From the NCBI RefSeq assembly GCF_008831285.2, contig NW_022205047.1, positions 1-41,560 on the forward strand: a DNA stretch of 41,560 nucleotides, read 5' to 3'. Each line of letters starts with the position of its first letter. The first letter of the stretch is position 1. Source of the stretch: Nymphaea colorata. Taxonomy: Eukaryota; Streptophyta; Magnoliopsida; Nymphaeales; Nymphaeaceae. Below are positions 24,761-34,519 of the stretch, one piece after another. The notes beneath the pieces were generated by a model. That model worked only from the letters and a program-made list of their open reading frames with translations, was not told the DNA's origin and did no database searches. A program made the position numbers and the translations under genes.

Positions 24761-26923
24761 TAGAATTTGGGGAAACGGGCGAGAATCCCTCACGCAGGTG
24801 TGGAACCAGCTCCCAGACTTGCGTTCCTTTAAAAATCATAACTCTGTGTACAGAGGTCCAAAAATCACAAAATTTGATATGGAGGAAGCCAAGATCTGGA
24901 GGATTAGACGCTCCAAAAATCAGCACCAAAGTGGTTTGCAATAGGCGACTTGTTGAAGCTTGAAGTTGTGTCTGGTTTTGCCTGAAATCAGCCTTTCATA
25001 GGACTCAGGCATCGTCTGGTGCCAATCACCATAAAAAATTCACCAAAATTCAACCGTAGCTCGGATTGAGATAAAAATTGGACCAGCGATAGCTGAGATT
25101 CTGATGTACGAACGCCTAAAAATTCAGCTTCAAAGCAGCTTTCAAAAGTTGAGTCGTTGAGGATTGAAATCGGCCAAGTTTTTGGTCACTCAGAACTGCG
25201 CCGCCTAATTCTGCGATCCGCTATCATGATTTCGATCAGCTCCGGCGAACTATCCAAAACAGCTCAGATTCTTCCCAATCATCACCATAATGATCTCCCA
25301 AGAGTTACGAAGACGTCTGAGCCATTTCCCTGATTAGATCAGCCTCTGATCGCCAGAATTGTGCTGATTTTCAGAGATTGCCGTCGCTATCTTTAGAACA
25401 GGAATTCAGCCTCTGTTTCTTCATCTTCAGTCAGTCGATTCCTCACTGTTTCACTCCGTAGCTCATTGCAAGGGATACGCAACAATTAGACAAAGATTGC
25501 GACAGTAAAAATTGATTCTTAAAATAATTGAAATCGATCTAAGTCAGACGTTAGGTGATCTGCCTGAAACAGGGACCGTTCTCTCCTGAACTCGTCAGCA
25601 TCTCAAATCCCTCTCAAATCCTTCGATATCAGTCAGATCAGACCGGCCTATTCTTCTCATTAGATAAGTTGACTGAAATCGATCAGAACGTCAGCATCCT
25701 CTCCACCTCTGATCGGGTAAACAGGAAGTTCTTGCGGTAGAATATCCTTGGAGAAGGATTTCTTAGCGATTGAGAAGTTCCTCCAGCTGTCGACATGTAG
25801 TTCAGCAATTCCTTGGATGAGCTACGATCCGCTGCACAAGCGAATGATCCTTCTTCCGATTCCAGCCTCTAAGTGCCTCAAGGATTGGGGAGCACTTGCG
25901 CTGTGATCGGATCTACTTCTACACTGTATTCGACGTCTACAGTTCTGGTAGCCTTCCTGGTTCGGCTCCTCTAGTTCTGTTGGCGATCTTCTTCTCTAAC
26001 AAAGTCTCCTTCGCTGGCCAAGCTTTTGGCGCCACACTTAAGCAACTCAAACTCTCTTGCGCGCGAGGGAAAATATTTCTTTTATTGATTCAATTTCCAA
26101 AAGTTACGAGTTTTGTCACAGTCTCCAGCTTATATGCCGCTGGATTGTCTCGGGTTTAACCCGTTGTCTCGGACTGATATGAGTACAAGACCTGACTCAA
26201 TCAAATCCAAAAACAAACAAATACAATGACTCAGTCTGGGCTTGAACCCAGCCATGACGCACTCGAGTTAGCCTGAGCTGTTGCCAACTAAACCTGACCC
26301 GGACGCACTCTGGGTTGCGCCCAGTCTTCCTTGGTCTCTTACAGCTAACGCACTCTTTCTCTGCCCGAACGAGCAACCTCTGCTCTTTTGCCTTGCTCTA
26401 CTGACCACTGAACTGACTGAACCTAGTCCCTTCCATGGTCTACTCAGCTGACCAAACCTTGCTTCAACCCATTGTATGCTCCTCGCTCTCATCACCGGCT
26501 GCAATCTGTAGGTCGCATCTCTCTTTAGTCTTCAGATTAACCTCACAACAGATATCGCTGACCTCCGCAATCTCCCTCGCCGGCTTGCGCCTAACACTTT
26601 ACGCTTCGGTCTCCTCAGAAGTAAGGTTAACCTCACTAGCCTCCGGACTGCCTATCTCAATCGGCCCTTCAGTCTTGCCCTCTACATTTAGTGCCTCTGC
26701 TTTGCTCGACATGGAATTAGCCTCACTTTGCTCAAAACGCCTAGGCCCTCCGTGTATCTACTCTCGGTAAACCTCACAATGCCTAAAGTCAATAGATTCA
26801 ACTGATGCCGCACTAGCCATCTCCCCGCTTCCGACCATGACTGCGATAGCGGCTGGTATCCCACCTACGTCCTCGGTAGCCTCCTCGGCCACACTCGACT
26901 GTGCTCTAGGTAGGTGCACATCA
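24676..26923 (-). repeat. LTR sequence of the minus-strand element, copy A
   Basis: On the minus strand the LTR begins TGATGTGCACCTACC immediately after a polypurine tract. A TATA-like ATATAAGC is at 26136-26128, and a tRNA-like module lies ~100 bp upstream of it (26300-26234). The downstream part resembles the R-U5 style of element 2 (TTTTTGGAGCGTCTAATCC). The 3' end of the LTR is not clearly defined; the coordinate given is where similarity to copy B stops. The two copies differ at roughly 6% of sites where I compared them. Confidence 0.7.
26234..26300 (-). repeat. tRNA-like module in the LTR (copy A)
   Basis: On the minus strand there is a T-arm-like hairpin CTGGGTTCAAGCCCAG (26251-26236) with a box-B core GGTTCAAGCC. 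It is preceded at tRNA spacing by a D-arm/box-A-like GTTTAGTTGGCAACAGC. The same module is in copy B (29965-29903). It is not a complete tRNA. It may be a SINE head inserted in the U3 region of an ancestral LTR. Confidence 0.5.
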
Positions 26924-27858
26924 AGTCCACCCCCCTTCAATGGAGCTTGTCCCCAAGCTCTCTTTTGACAGTCATCACGGTCTGTTGGAACTGCCTTAAT
27001 ACAGTTCACATCTCCACCCTCACCTACCCAGCTTGGATGAGGTCCATACTCCCCCGGCAAGGACCTTAGTAAAGATTTTTGGTATATGGGAGGTCCTTGG
27101 TCACCCCTGTAGGCATTTGTCATGAACCCAATTTCCTGACGTCCTCTATCATGGGCTTGCCAAAGTCGGCCCCCACTTTTGTCAATGAACTTCTCTACAA
27201 GTAACAGTTTTTGGTCAGTGTTGTTAGCATTAGCAGACCATGCTTCCACTGCTCTCTTAGCCTTCACCTCGAGCATATAATATGACTGTATGGGGTTTTT
27301 CATAACAGTCTTGGACTGTTCTGCAATTTGCTGCATTTGAGCCTTTTTCAGATGTGATTCGTTCTTTCCCATGGAAGAACTACTGCCCATCTGGTCTGAC
27401 CCTTCTCCCAGACCTTGTGCTGTTATGGTCTTTGCAGACTTTGTGTCAACAGCTGTTAAGAGAACTTGTCCTTCGCTATTCTCCTTAGGGAACATAATGT
27501 TGTTGGTGGCAAAGTCCCATTGGATTTTTCCCAATGTCCTGAACCATTGAATTCCCACAACTACATCAACTCCATGGATAGGCAGAATACATAAGTCCAT
27601 CATAAATGGTACATTTTGAATATGAAGCACCCTATCCTTGCATAACTCCTTGCATGTGTGACATGTTCCATCACCGGTTTGGACATCAAAAGAATATATC
27701 ACTTCACTTTTACCACCTATCAATTGAGTTGTCCCTCGACTTATGAAATTAGTAGCTGATCCCGTGTCTAGGAGAGCTAATACTTTATGGTTACTGATGT
27801 ATCCAACCACCTTCATGGGATCCGGATGTCTTATATGAGCTATCGTGTGACATAGCAC
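26758..27858 (-). CDS. Protease fused to a novel C-terminal region (Pro-X), minus-strand element
   Basis: A 366-codon open frame. The N-terminus is a Ty3/gypsy aspartic protease: LLDTGSATNFIS near residues 28-40 and GVDVVVGIQWFRTLG near 98-112. After this the frame continues into ~190 residues with no resemblance to RT, RNase H or integrase (for example SYYMLEVKAKRAVEAW, GGRLWQAHDRGRQEIGFMTN and SLLRSLPGEYGPHPSW). It then reaches RAWGQAPLKGGGLDVHLP, the motif crossing the polypurine tract, and ~55 further residues coded by the LTR. It lies one frame off the upstream knuckle, so a frameshift separates it from Gag. A product could form particles only with help from another element. I do not recognise region X. 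Confidence 0.65.
   Translation of the reverse strand: MLCHTIAHIRHPDPMKVVGYISNHKVLALLDTGSATNFISRGTTQLIGGKSEVIYSFDVQTGDGTCHTCKELCKDRVLHIQNVPFMMDLCILPIHGVDVVVGIQWFRTLGKIQWDFATNNIMFPKENSEGQVLLTAVDTKSAKTITAQGLGEGSDQMGSSSSMGKNESHLKKAQMQQIAEQSKTVMKNPIQSYYMLEVKAKRAVEAWSANANNTDQKLLLVEKFIDKSGGRLWQAHDRGRQEIGFMTNAYRGDQGPPIYQKSLLRSLPGEYGPHPSWVGEGGDVNCIKAVPTDRDDCQKRAWGQAPLKGGGLDVHLPRAQSSVAEEATEDVGGIPAAIAVMVGSGEMASAASVESIDFRHCEVYRE
26924..26940 (-). promoter_or_regulatory. Polypurine tract of the minus-strand element, copy A
   Basis: On the minus strand TTGAAGGGGGGTGGACT lies directly before the LTR start TGATGTGCACC. It encodes the KGGG part of the boundary motif. Copy B has the same at 30595-30579 with one or two changes. 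Confidence 0.75.
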
Positions 27859-28037
27859 CTGGCTGTCATCATGAGATTCATAGTTCGGCCTTTCTCCTGG
27901 CTGTCTTGCTCTCTAGCTGATTGCTCAACTTTATACTCTTCATCTTCGTCATCTATGACTATGAACAACTTGATTGGTTTGCACTTCTGTCCACGAAACC
28001 ACTTGACATCACAATGATAACACAACCCTTTCGCCAT
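27840..28037 (-). pseudogene. gag: Gag zinc-knuckle piece of the minus-strand element
   Basis: A 65-codon open frame with the knuckle GLCYHCDVKWFRGQKC, followed by an acidic linker (DDEDEEYKVEQ). The usual His of the C-x2-C-x7-H-x-C pattern is Gln here. The frame ends at 27840, where the following protease is in another frame, so the Gag-Pro frame is broken near 27870. Confidence 0.75.
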
Positions 28038-28118
28038 TCTCTCATCCCGCTCTTGATGAGTAATGTATTGTTTCTTAGTGCTGTTAGAGGTTGGCTGTGG
28101 TACCTCCTTCTCCTTTGG

Positions 28119-28349
28119 TCACATTACTGGATCCGGCAGTCTGGTCAGATGTGGGTCAAACCTTTTGCCTTGCTCTTGGAGAGCCCATTTCCGTTCCATT
28201 TTCTCTTCTTTGTGTCGGGCAACTTTCATGCATATCTTTAAGTCACGAGATTCTTGGGAAAGCACAGCCAACTGAATATCAGGCTGCAATCCCCCAATAT
28301 CGGGCTGCAATCCCCCAATGAAAGCTCCTACTAATGAAAGCTCAAGCAA
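28119..28349 (-). pseudogene. gag: Gag fragment of the minus-strand element
   Basis: On the minus strand the frame shows GAFIGGLQPDI, a second GGLQPDI and QLAV, then a charged stretch (ICMKVARHKEEKMERKWAL). This is the end of the Ty3-type Gag domain, where FIGGLxPEIQLxV is a common block. A 21-bp in-frame duplication repeats GGLQPDI (28275-28316). The fragment begins abruptly at the junction with copy B (28338/28339), so the N-terminal half of Gag is absent. Confidence 0.7.
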
Positions 28350-28627
28350 AAGATAATTCTACAGATCATCAAGCTCAAGTCATGGAGAATGCACCAAATA
28401 ATCCATTTCACCCAAGTCTATAACAGAATTTGGGGAAACGGGCAAGAATCCCTCTCGCAGGTGTGGAACCAGCTCCCAGACTAGCGTTCCTTCAAAAAAT
28501 CATAACTCCATGTATAGAGGTTCAAAAATCACGAAATTTGATCTGGAGGAAGCCAAGATCTGGAGGATTAGATGCTCCAAAAATCAGCCCCAAAGTCGAT
28601 TCCAGTAGGTGACTCGTTGAAGCTTGA

Positions 28628-28735
<108 letters not shown>

Positions 28736-29902
28736 TGAAATTAGGACCAGTGATAGCTAAGATTCCGATGTAGGAACACCTAAAAAATTCAGCTTCAAAG
28801 CAGCTCACAAAAGGTGAGTCATTGAGGATTGCAATCAGCCTAGTTTCTGGTGTAACTCAGAACTGCGCTGCCTAATTCTGCGATCCGACGTCATGATTCT
28901 GATCAGCTCCGGCCAACTATCCAAAACAGCTCAGATTCGTCCCAAACTTCACCAGAATGATCCCCCAAGAGTTATGAAGACGTCTGAGCCATTTTCCTGC
29001 TCAGATCAACCTCTGATCGCCGCAATTACGCTTATTTTCAGAGATTGCCGTCGCTGTCTTCAGAACAGGAATTCAGCCTCTGTTTCTTCATCTTCAGTCA
29101 GTCGATTCCTCACTGTTCCACTCCGTAGCTCATTGCAAGGGATGCGCAACAATTAGACACAGATTGTGACAGTAAGAATCAATTCTTAAAAGAATTGAAA
29201 TTGATCTAAGTCAGACATTAGGCGATCTACCTGAAACAGGGATCATTCTCGCCTGAACTTGTCAGCATTTCAAATCCCTCTCAAATCCTTCGATCTCAGT
29301 CAGATCAGACCGACCTATTCTTCTCATTAGATGAGTTGACTGAAATCGATCAGAACCGCAGCATCCTCTCCACTTCTGATCGGGTTAACAGGAAGGTCTC
29401 ACCATAGAATGTTCACAGAGAAGAATTTCTTATCGATTGAGAAGTTCCTCCGGCTGTCGACGTGCAGTTCAAGAAATCCTCGGATGAGCTACGATCTGCT
29501 GCGCAACCGAGTGATCGTTCTTCCGATTCCAGCCTCTAAGTGCCTCAAAGATTGGAGAGCACTTGCACTGTGATCGGATCTACTTCTGCACTGTATTCGA
29601 TGTCTATAGTTCTAGTAGCCTTCCCGGTTCGGCTCCTCTGGTTCTGTAGGCGATCTTCTTCTCTAGCAAAGTCTCCTTCGCTGGCCAAGCTTTTGGCACC
29701 ACACTTAAGTAGCTCAAACTCTCTCATGTGGGAGAAAAAATATTTCTTTTATTGATTCAATTTCTAAAAGTTACAAGTTTTGGCACAGTCTCCAGCTTAT
29801 ATGCCGCGGGACTGTCTCAGGTTTAACCTGTTGTCTAGGACTGATACAAGTACAAGACCTGACTCAATAAAATCCAAAACAAAACAAATACAATGACTCG
29901 GT

Positions 29903-29965
29903 CTGGGCTTGAACCCAGCGGTGACGCGCTCAAGTTAGCCTGGGCTCTTGCCAACTAAACCTGAC
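29903..29965 (-). repeat. tRNA-like module in the LTR (copy B)
   Basis: This is the counterpart of 26234-26300. The T-arm-like hairpin CTGGGTTCAAGCCCAG is at 29918-29903 and GTTTAGTTGGCAAGAGC at the far side. The hairpin is fully conserved between the copies. Confidence 0.5.
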
Positions 29966-30382
29966 CCGGACGCACTCTTGGTTGCGTCCAGTCTTCCTTG
30001 GTCTCTTATAGCTGACGCAGTCTTTCTCTGCCCAAACCAGCAACCTCTGCTCTTCAGCCTTCCTCTACTGACCGAACCTAGTCCCTTCCATGCTCTCTTC
30101 AGCTTAGTGAACCTTGCTTGAACTCATTTTATGCTCCTTGCTCTCGTCACCGGCTGCAATCTGTAGGCCACAAGTCTCTTTAGTCTTCAGATTAACCTCA
30201 CAACAGATATTGCTGCCCTCCGCAATCACCCTGGCTGGCTTGCGCCTAATGCCTTACGCTTCGGTCTCCTCAGAAGTAAGGTTAACCTCATTAGCCTCCG
30301 GACTGCCTATCTCAATCGGCCGTTCAGCCTTGCGCTCTACATTTAGCGCCTCAGCTTTGCTCGACATGGAATTAGCCTCACT

Positions 30383-30995
30383 TCACTCAAAACGCCTTGG
30401 CCTTCCCTTTATCTTCTCTCGGTTAACCTCCCAATGCCTAAAGTCAATAGCTTCAACAAATGCCGCACTAGCCATCTCCCCGCTTCCGACCATGACTTCG
30501 ACAGCAGCTGGTATCCCACCTACGTCCTCGGTTGCCTCCTCGGCCACACTCGGATGTGCTCTTTGTAGGTGCACATCAAGTCCACCCCCCTGGAATGGAG
30601 CTTGTCCCCAAGCTCTCTTTTGACAGTCATCACGGTCTGTTCGAACTGCCTTGATATAGTTCACATCTCCACCCTCACCTACACAGCTTGGATGAGGACC
30701 ATACTCCCTCGCCAAGGACCTTAGTAAAGACTTTTGGTATATTGGAAGTCCTTGGTCACCCACCCCTGTAAGCATTTGTCATGAACCCAATTTCCTGACG
30801 TCCTCTATCATGGGCTTGCAAAAGTCGGCCCCCAGTTTTGTCATCGAACTTCTCAACAAGTAACAGTTTTTGGTGCTTGTTGTTAGCTGTAGCACACCAT
30901 GCTTCCGCTGCTCTCTTAGCCTTCACCTCGAGCATATAATATGAATGTATAGGGTTCATCATAACAGTCTTGGACTGTTCTGCAATTTGCTGCAT
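30383..30995 (-). pseudogene. Novel region X of the minus-strand element, copy B
   Basis: Two overlapping open frames (30995-30756 and 30775-30383) together cover the same X region as copy A, including EVKAKRAAEAWCATANN, LLQAHDRGRQEIGFMTN and LLRSLAREYGPHPS, then RAWGQAPFQGGGLDVHLQ and an LTR-coded tail. A single small indel near 30765 separates the two frames. Protease is missing because the copy is truncated. Confidence 0.6.
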
Positions 30996-31349
30996 TTGAG
31001 CCTCTTTCAGTTGTCATTCCTTCGTTCCCATGGAAGAACTACTGGTCATCTGGTCTGACCCATCTCCCGGACCTTGTGCTGCTATGGTCTTTGCAGACTT
31101 TGTGTCAACAGCCATTATAACAGTCTTGAACTGCATGTCGACCTTCCGTTGACTGTTTCACAGATCAATATAAAAAAAAAAAATGGAGTCAGGCTCCAGT
31201 GCCAAATTCTGGACTTGAACAGGTATAGCAATCCCTTGGGCTTTTCCACTCCTTAGCTTGGAATTCCAACTCATGTTCAAGGATGAAGTATCCTAGAACT
31301 GAAAAGGTAGGTGAGAAACTCCTAGAATTGGAGTAGGCATCTACCTGCT

Positions 31350-31910
31350 TTGTTGAGAACCAAAATGTATTTGAGAAGGAAGCAGGTGGTGACTTCGAGC
31401 TCCCTGCGCATAACAAGATTGACATTGGGAATTCCGAAATTAATGTGCGGACTCCTTTAGGTGCACCGGTTCAAGATAATATAGGAGGCTTGCTGGATAT
31501 CAAGCATGTGAAAGGAAGAAAGATCCATGAAACTGAAAGCAAGATGATCATAAGCTCAAGAAATCTCTTGATGGTCAAAAACATGAATCATCTGATTCAT
31601 GCCAAAATGTAACACAACTGTCTGTTTCTCTGAAGGACAATGAAGCAAGGGATTCAAGCAAGCCTTCTGGATCTCATGCATGTCAACAGAGGCCTTCTAT
31701 GTTGCAACAGGAAAATCCTTCCAGCTGTCATACTGGACTGGACTTTTCTAAAGAGGCAAAAAAAATCAGGCCACCATGGCAAGGCATCGCACTGAAGGAT
31801 GGGCAAGAAATCAGTATTCTTTCTGGATATTAGCCAAGGATCAGCAGCAATCAAGAGCTTCAGAAAATATCAGGAGAGTGTCCACTTCTACGTAGTTTGA
31901 GAATTGTACC
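31350..31910 (+). pseudogene. VAL/HSI2-like gene, middle exon remnant
   Basis: The remnant upstream of the B3 domain reads VENQNVFEKEAGGDF and NVRTPLGAPVQDNIGG, then in a shifted frame CQQRPSMLQQENPS, and after a TAG (31831-31833) PRISSNQELQKISG. In VAL proteins the segment before B3 contains a QQRP..LQQENP-like block and RYWPRITDQELQQISG. The order and spacing fit, so these are parts of one exon broken by at least one frameshift and one stop. Function in the intact gene: a B3 repressor that binds RY elements and recruits Polycomb. Confidence 0.7.
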
Positions 31911-32028
31911 GTAAAGCATATTTGCTTGGCGTGATTGATTCACTCCAAAATTTGCACTTGATTTGTTGATATTATAGTGAATCCAAGTCCTCCATGTGAT
32001 CCTTGACCTTCCGTAAGCTCAAATTCTA

Positions 32029-32112
32029 TTATCACCCCTTCATCTGAGAAAACATTGAGTGAGTGATGCAGGTCGGATAGGGCACCTGGTGCTGCCAAAA
32101 AAGTGTGTAGAG
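32029..32112 (+). pseudogene. VAL/HSI2-like gene, start of B3 domain
   Basis: The reading SEKTLS, then after a 2-base loss SDAGRIGHLVLPKKCVE, ends at a GTATGT donor (32113). This matches the first strand and loop of the VAL B3 domain (EKTLSASDAGRIGRLVLPK), and the intron position is the one expected in VAL genes. The frameshift produces a TGA in the apparent frame. Confidence 0.8.
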
Positions 32113-32307
32113 GTATGTTACTGAAATTTTTATTGTCGTCTTTTTTGAAACTAAGACCATGTTATACTTTTTCGTCCTCTTGTTTTGCCATATACTAGAG
32201 CGTCTAACTTGTTTAGAGCTGCTTTCTCACTTGGACTTCCTTCAATTAAATTTGGTTTTCGGTACACTTGTATGCTTGATTCTTATGCAATTCTTAATCT
32301 TGAACAG

Positions 32308-32479
32308 ACATGCTTCCCAGCAATTTCTCATCCTGAAAGACTGCCTCTTAGGATTCAGGATGCAAATGGAAAGGATTGGGTGTTTCAATTTCGATTGGCC
32401 AAATAATAACAGTAGGATATATGTGTTGGAAGGTGTAACATCATCATTCAGTCAAAGCAACAGCAAGCTGGTGACATAG
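32308..32479 (+). pseudogene. VAL/HSI2-like gene, core of B3 domain
   Basis: After an acceptor TTGAACAG the reading is CFPAISHPERLPLRIQDANG and KDWVFQFR. A 2-base loss shifts it to WPNNNSRIYVLEGVT, and a further 1-base loss leads to IQSKQQQAGD, ending at a GTGATG donor (32480). This is the DNA-contacting B3 core typical of VAL1/VAL2. Both frameshifts make it non-functional. Together with 31350-31910 and 32029-32112 it shows three adjacent exons with introns of genomic type, so the copy is not a retroposed cDNA. Confidence 0.88.
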
Positions 32480-33640
32480 GTGATGTTTGCAGCCTGGTCA
32501 TTTCTTCTTGCTTGTGCATGCAATGCTTGGCACGCAAATAACTAAGAAGCCTCTCAATCATCCTTGTGCGTCTCACTAAATTTACACTTTCTGAAGTTGA
32601 GTTACCTTTTTTTGCATATAAATCAGAAAATGATTGTGATTTCTGTTCAATTCATCCAAACTTCACAGATTGACAAAGCTTTCTACCAGACATAGCACTA
32701 TTGTTTTTGAGTAGTATCTCATTTAATATAAGGCAACTGGTGTTATGTTATTAGAGGTCATACTAGAATATAGTATTATGATCAGAATAGGTTCATAGCC
32801 CTATAACCACGTTATTTGGTCATAACTGTATAGGAGTTATGACCATATATATAGTTATATATGGTGGGCTGTACAAGTAAATGTACCCTATTTAGTACAT
32901 ATTTAGTTGATTTTGATTCTTAGTTTAGTTAAGTTTGGTTTCTAGCTAGACATATGTTGGATAAGTTGGGATGATGTGGATGAGCAATAAGGAAACTAAG
33001 AGATAACATGGGTAAGCATGTGATTTTATTTGGTTTCCCTTATGGATCCAAATTCGAAGGGCATCACACTTAATCCCCTCTTCACTCATGGGTCCTATTT
33101 CTCATCGCTGTTTAGGTAGTAGTTTTTTTGAAATGTGATTCTAGATTTTATTTGATTTGATTTTTTTCATTTACACAAACTTATACTAGCTAACTATTTC
33201 TTGTAGTCTTGCTATGTTTAGTTGTTTTAAAATGTTGGATATGCTTGAGAAGGCCCTATGGTGTTTCCGGCACATAGCCATCTAACCATTCATCTTAACA
33301 ACCCCCCATCTCCAGCATGTGGTAGATTTCCTTACATTTATCCATCCTTCTTGTTTGCTCTTCTTAGCTGGCGTAAAGAATTTTCAAGTGTCAAAAGTGA
33401 GAGTAAGAGAAGGTGTTCTATCTTCAAGCATCATCGAGCATACTGTCCACCACGCGGCTGGGTCCTCCATTGAACTTTCTCTTTACAGGTTGGGACTTGG
33501 TTCCATTTGGAATCATGTTAAGGTCAGGTCTTATTGGTGACTGTCAAACAGGTTTAGAGTCTTTAGACTTTGAGACCTAGGTTCAGTATGTATCTTCCTT
33601 TATGTTCCACGTGATTCCAGCCTATGGCCGTGCTCAGATC
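32480..33640. other. Region without a recognised gene
   Basis: AT-rich, apart from two adjacent hairpins at 32818-32864. Open frames at 33258-33473 and 33319-33540 overlap in different frames and match no family I know. No later VAL exon (CW-type zinc finger or EAR) is visible before element 2 begins. Confidence 0.4.
32818..32864. repeat. Two overlapping perfect hairpins
   Basis: GGTCATAACT (32818-32827) pairs with AGTTATGACC (32835-32844) around a 7-base loop. CCATATATA (from 32843) pairs with TATATATGG (to 32864) around 4 bases. The two stems share the CC at 32843-32844, so they would be alternative or stacked folds. Confidence 0.75.
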
Positions 33641-34262
33641 TGATACGGAACTCCCTAGGACTAGGCCGGGACTAGCCTTGATTGCTGCCGAATCCCATCA
33701 ACTACCACAGGCCGATAGCGCTAAGCTTGTCTGTGCGAACCCTTTGTCGCCAGATGGGCACGAGAGACTTGGTAAGGGTGAGACTTCGCCACTGAGTGTA
33801 AGGGGCAGAGAGGCTTTACTAACTATGAATGGTGCAGCTTGTAGCGCAAGTAACGCCACACAAGGCCTAACGTCACACCAGGTAATCGTCGGAGGCATGC
33901 CACTGCCGACCACAGGCGCAGCACAACCCCTGGGCACGGCCAAGCGCACAGCCGAGGGACATCGCAGACTACCGGGCACCGAGGACGGAGACGGGTGCCA
34001 CGCACAGGAGAGCGTCGATGCCGGAGGTCACCTGAAGCATTGTGATGTTGTCGCGAGCGAGGACACTATCAGAGTGCACAGCGGAAACCTTAGAGAGGCT
34101 AACGAGCGGGCACCACCATCACCACTAGCAGCAGCAGTACGCGGGCGGGTGGCCGATCCTTGTTCCGAGGGTAACACGCACGGAGGTCATTCCAGCGAGG
34201 ACAGTAATTTTCTTAGGGAGGTTATCCGATGCAGTGAGTCGGAGTCGACCGGGCCCAGTTGA
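33641..34262 (+). other. Long open frame in U3 (LTR-coded pol tail)
   Basis: From the LTR start the frame SDTELPRTRPGLALIAAE stays open for about 207 codons to the TGA at 34260-34262. It is GC-rich, unlike the rest of the LTR. In the 3' LTR the same frame continues upstream to GQAQSQRGG, the boundary motif shared with the other elements. So it is probably the C-terminal tail of pol and not a separate gene. No known domain; rich in Ser, Gly, Ala, Glu and Arg, probably disordered. Confidence 0.5.
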
Positions 34263-34511
34263 CCGACCTAGCCACTCATGCCCAGTTGACTCAGACTGAG
34301 TTGGAGAAGTTTCAGCTCCGAGCCGACCATTTCAGGCCGAGACGGAGTGATCACAACAGTACGGGTCAGTCGGAGCGGTTTTGACAAGATCCAGTCTTAG
34401 GACCCGATCCAAATCCAGCGGTTTTAGTTAGGAACCGGTTTCATTTTTAGTTCTGTTTCAGTTTTGTATCAACCCGGTCCGAGACTTAGACCGAACCGAG
34501 TCATGCTACAG

Positions 34512-34519
34512 TATAAATA
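34512..34519 (+). promoter_or_regulatory. LTR TATA box of element 2
   Basis: TATAAATA within CAGTATAAATAATG lies about 870 bp into the LTR, following a GC-rich U3. It is the best core-promoter candidate for the element. Confidence 0.6.

Larger units (their letters stand above)
24676..28338 (-). mobile_element. Minus-strand non-autonomous chromovirus-like element, copy A
   Basis: Reading the minus strand: partial Gag (28349-28119), Gag knuckle (28037-27840), protease followed by a novel open region (27858 down), polypurine tract (26940-26924) and LTR sequence starting TGATGTGCACC at 26923 and going down to about 24676. RT, RNase H, integrase and nearly all of the chromodomain are absent. No PBS, leader or Gag N-terminus is present. 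The left limit is the start of the segment shared with copy B; the true LTR end is uncertain, with TGTGGAACC at 24799 (GGTTCCACA on the minus strand) as a possible LTR terminus. Confidence 0.8.

Noticed and set aside
31350-32479. VAL-like segment as a processed (retroposed) pseudogene
   Set aside because: Introns with donor and acceptor signals are kept between the B3 exons and there is no poly-A tail.
33698-34005. Minus-strand open frames in the U3 of element 2
   Set aside because: They are shadows of the GC-rich plus-strand frame, which is supported by the conserved boundary motif in the other elements.
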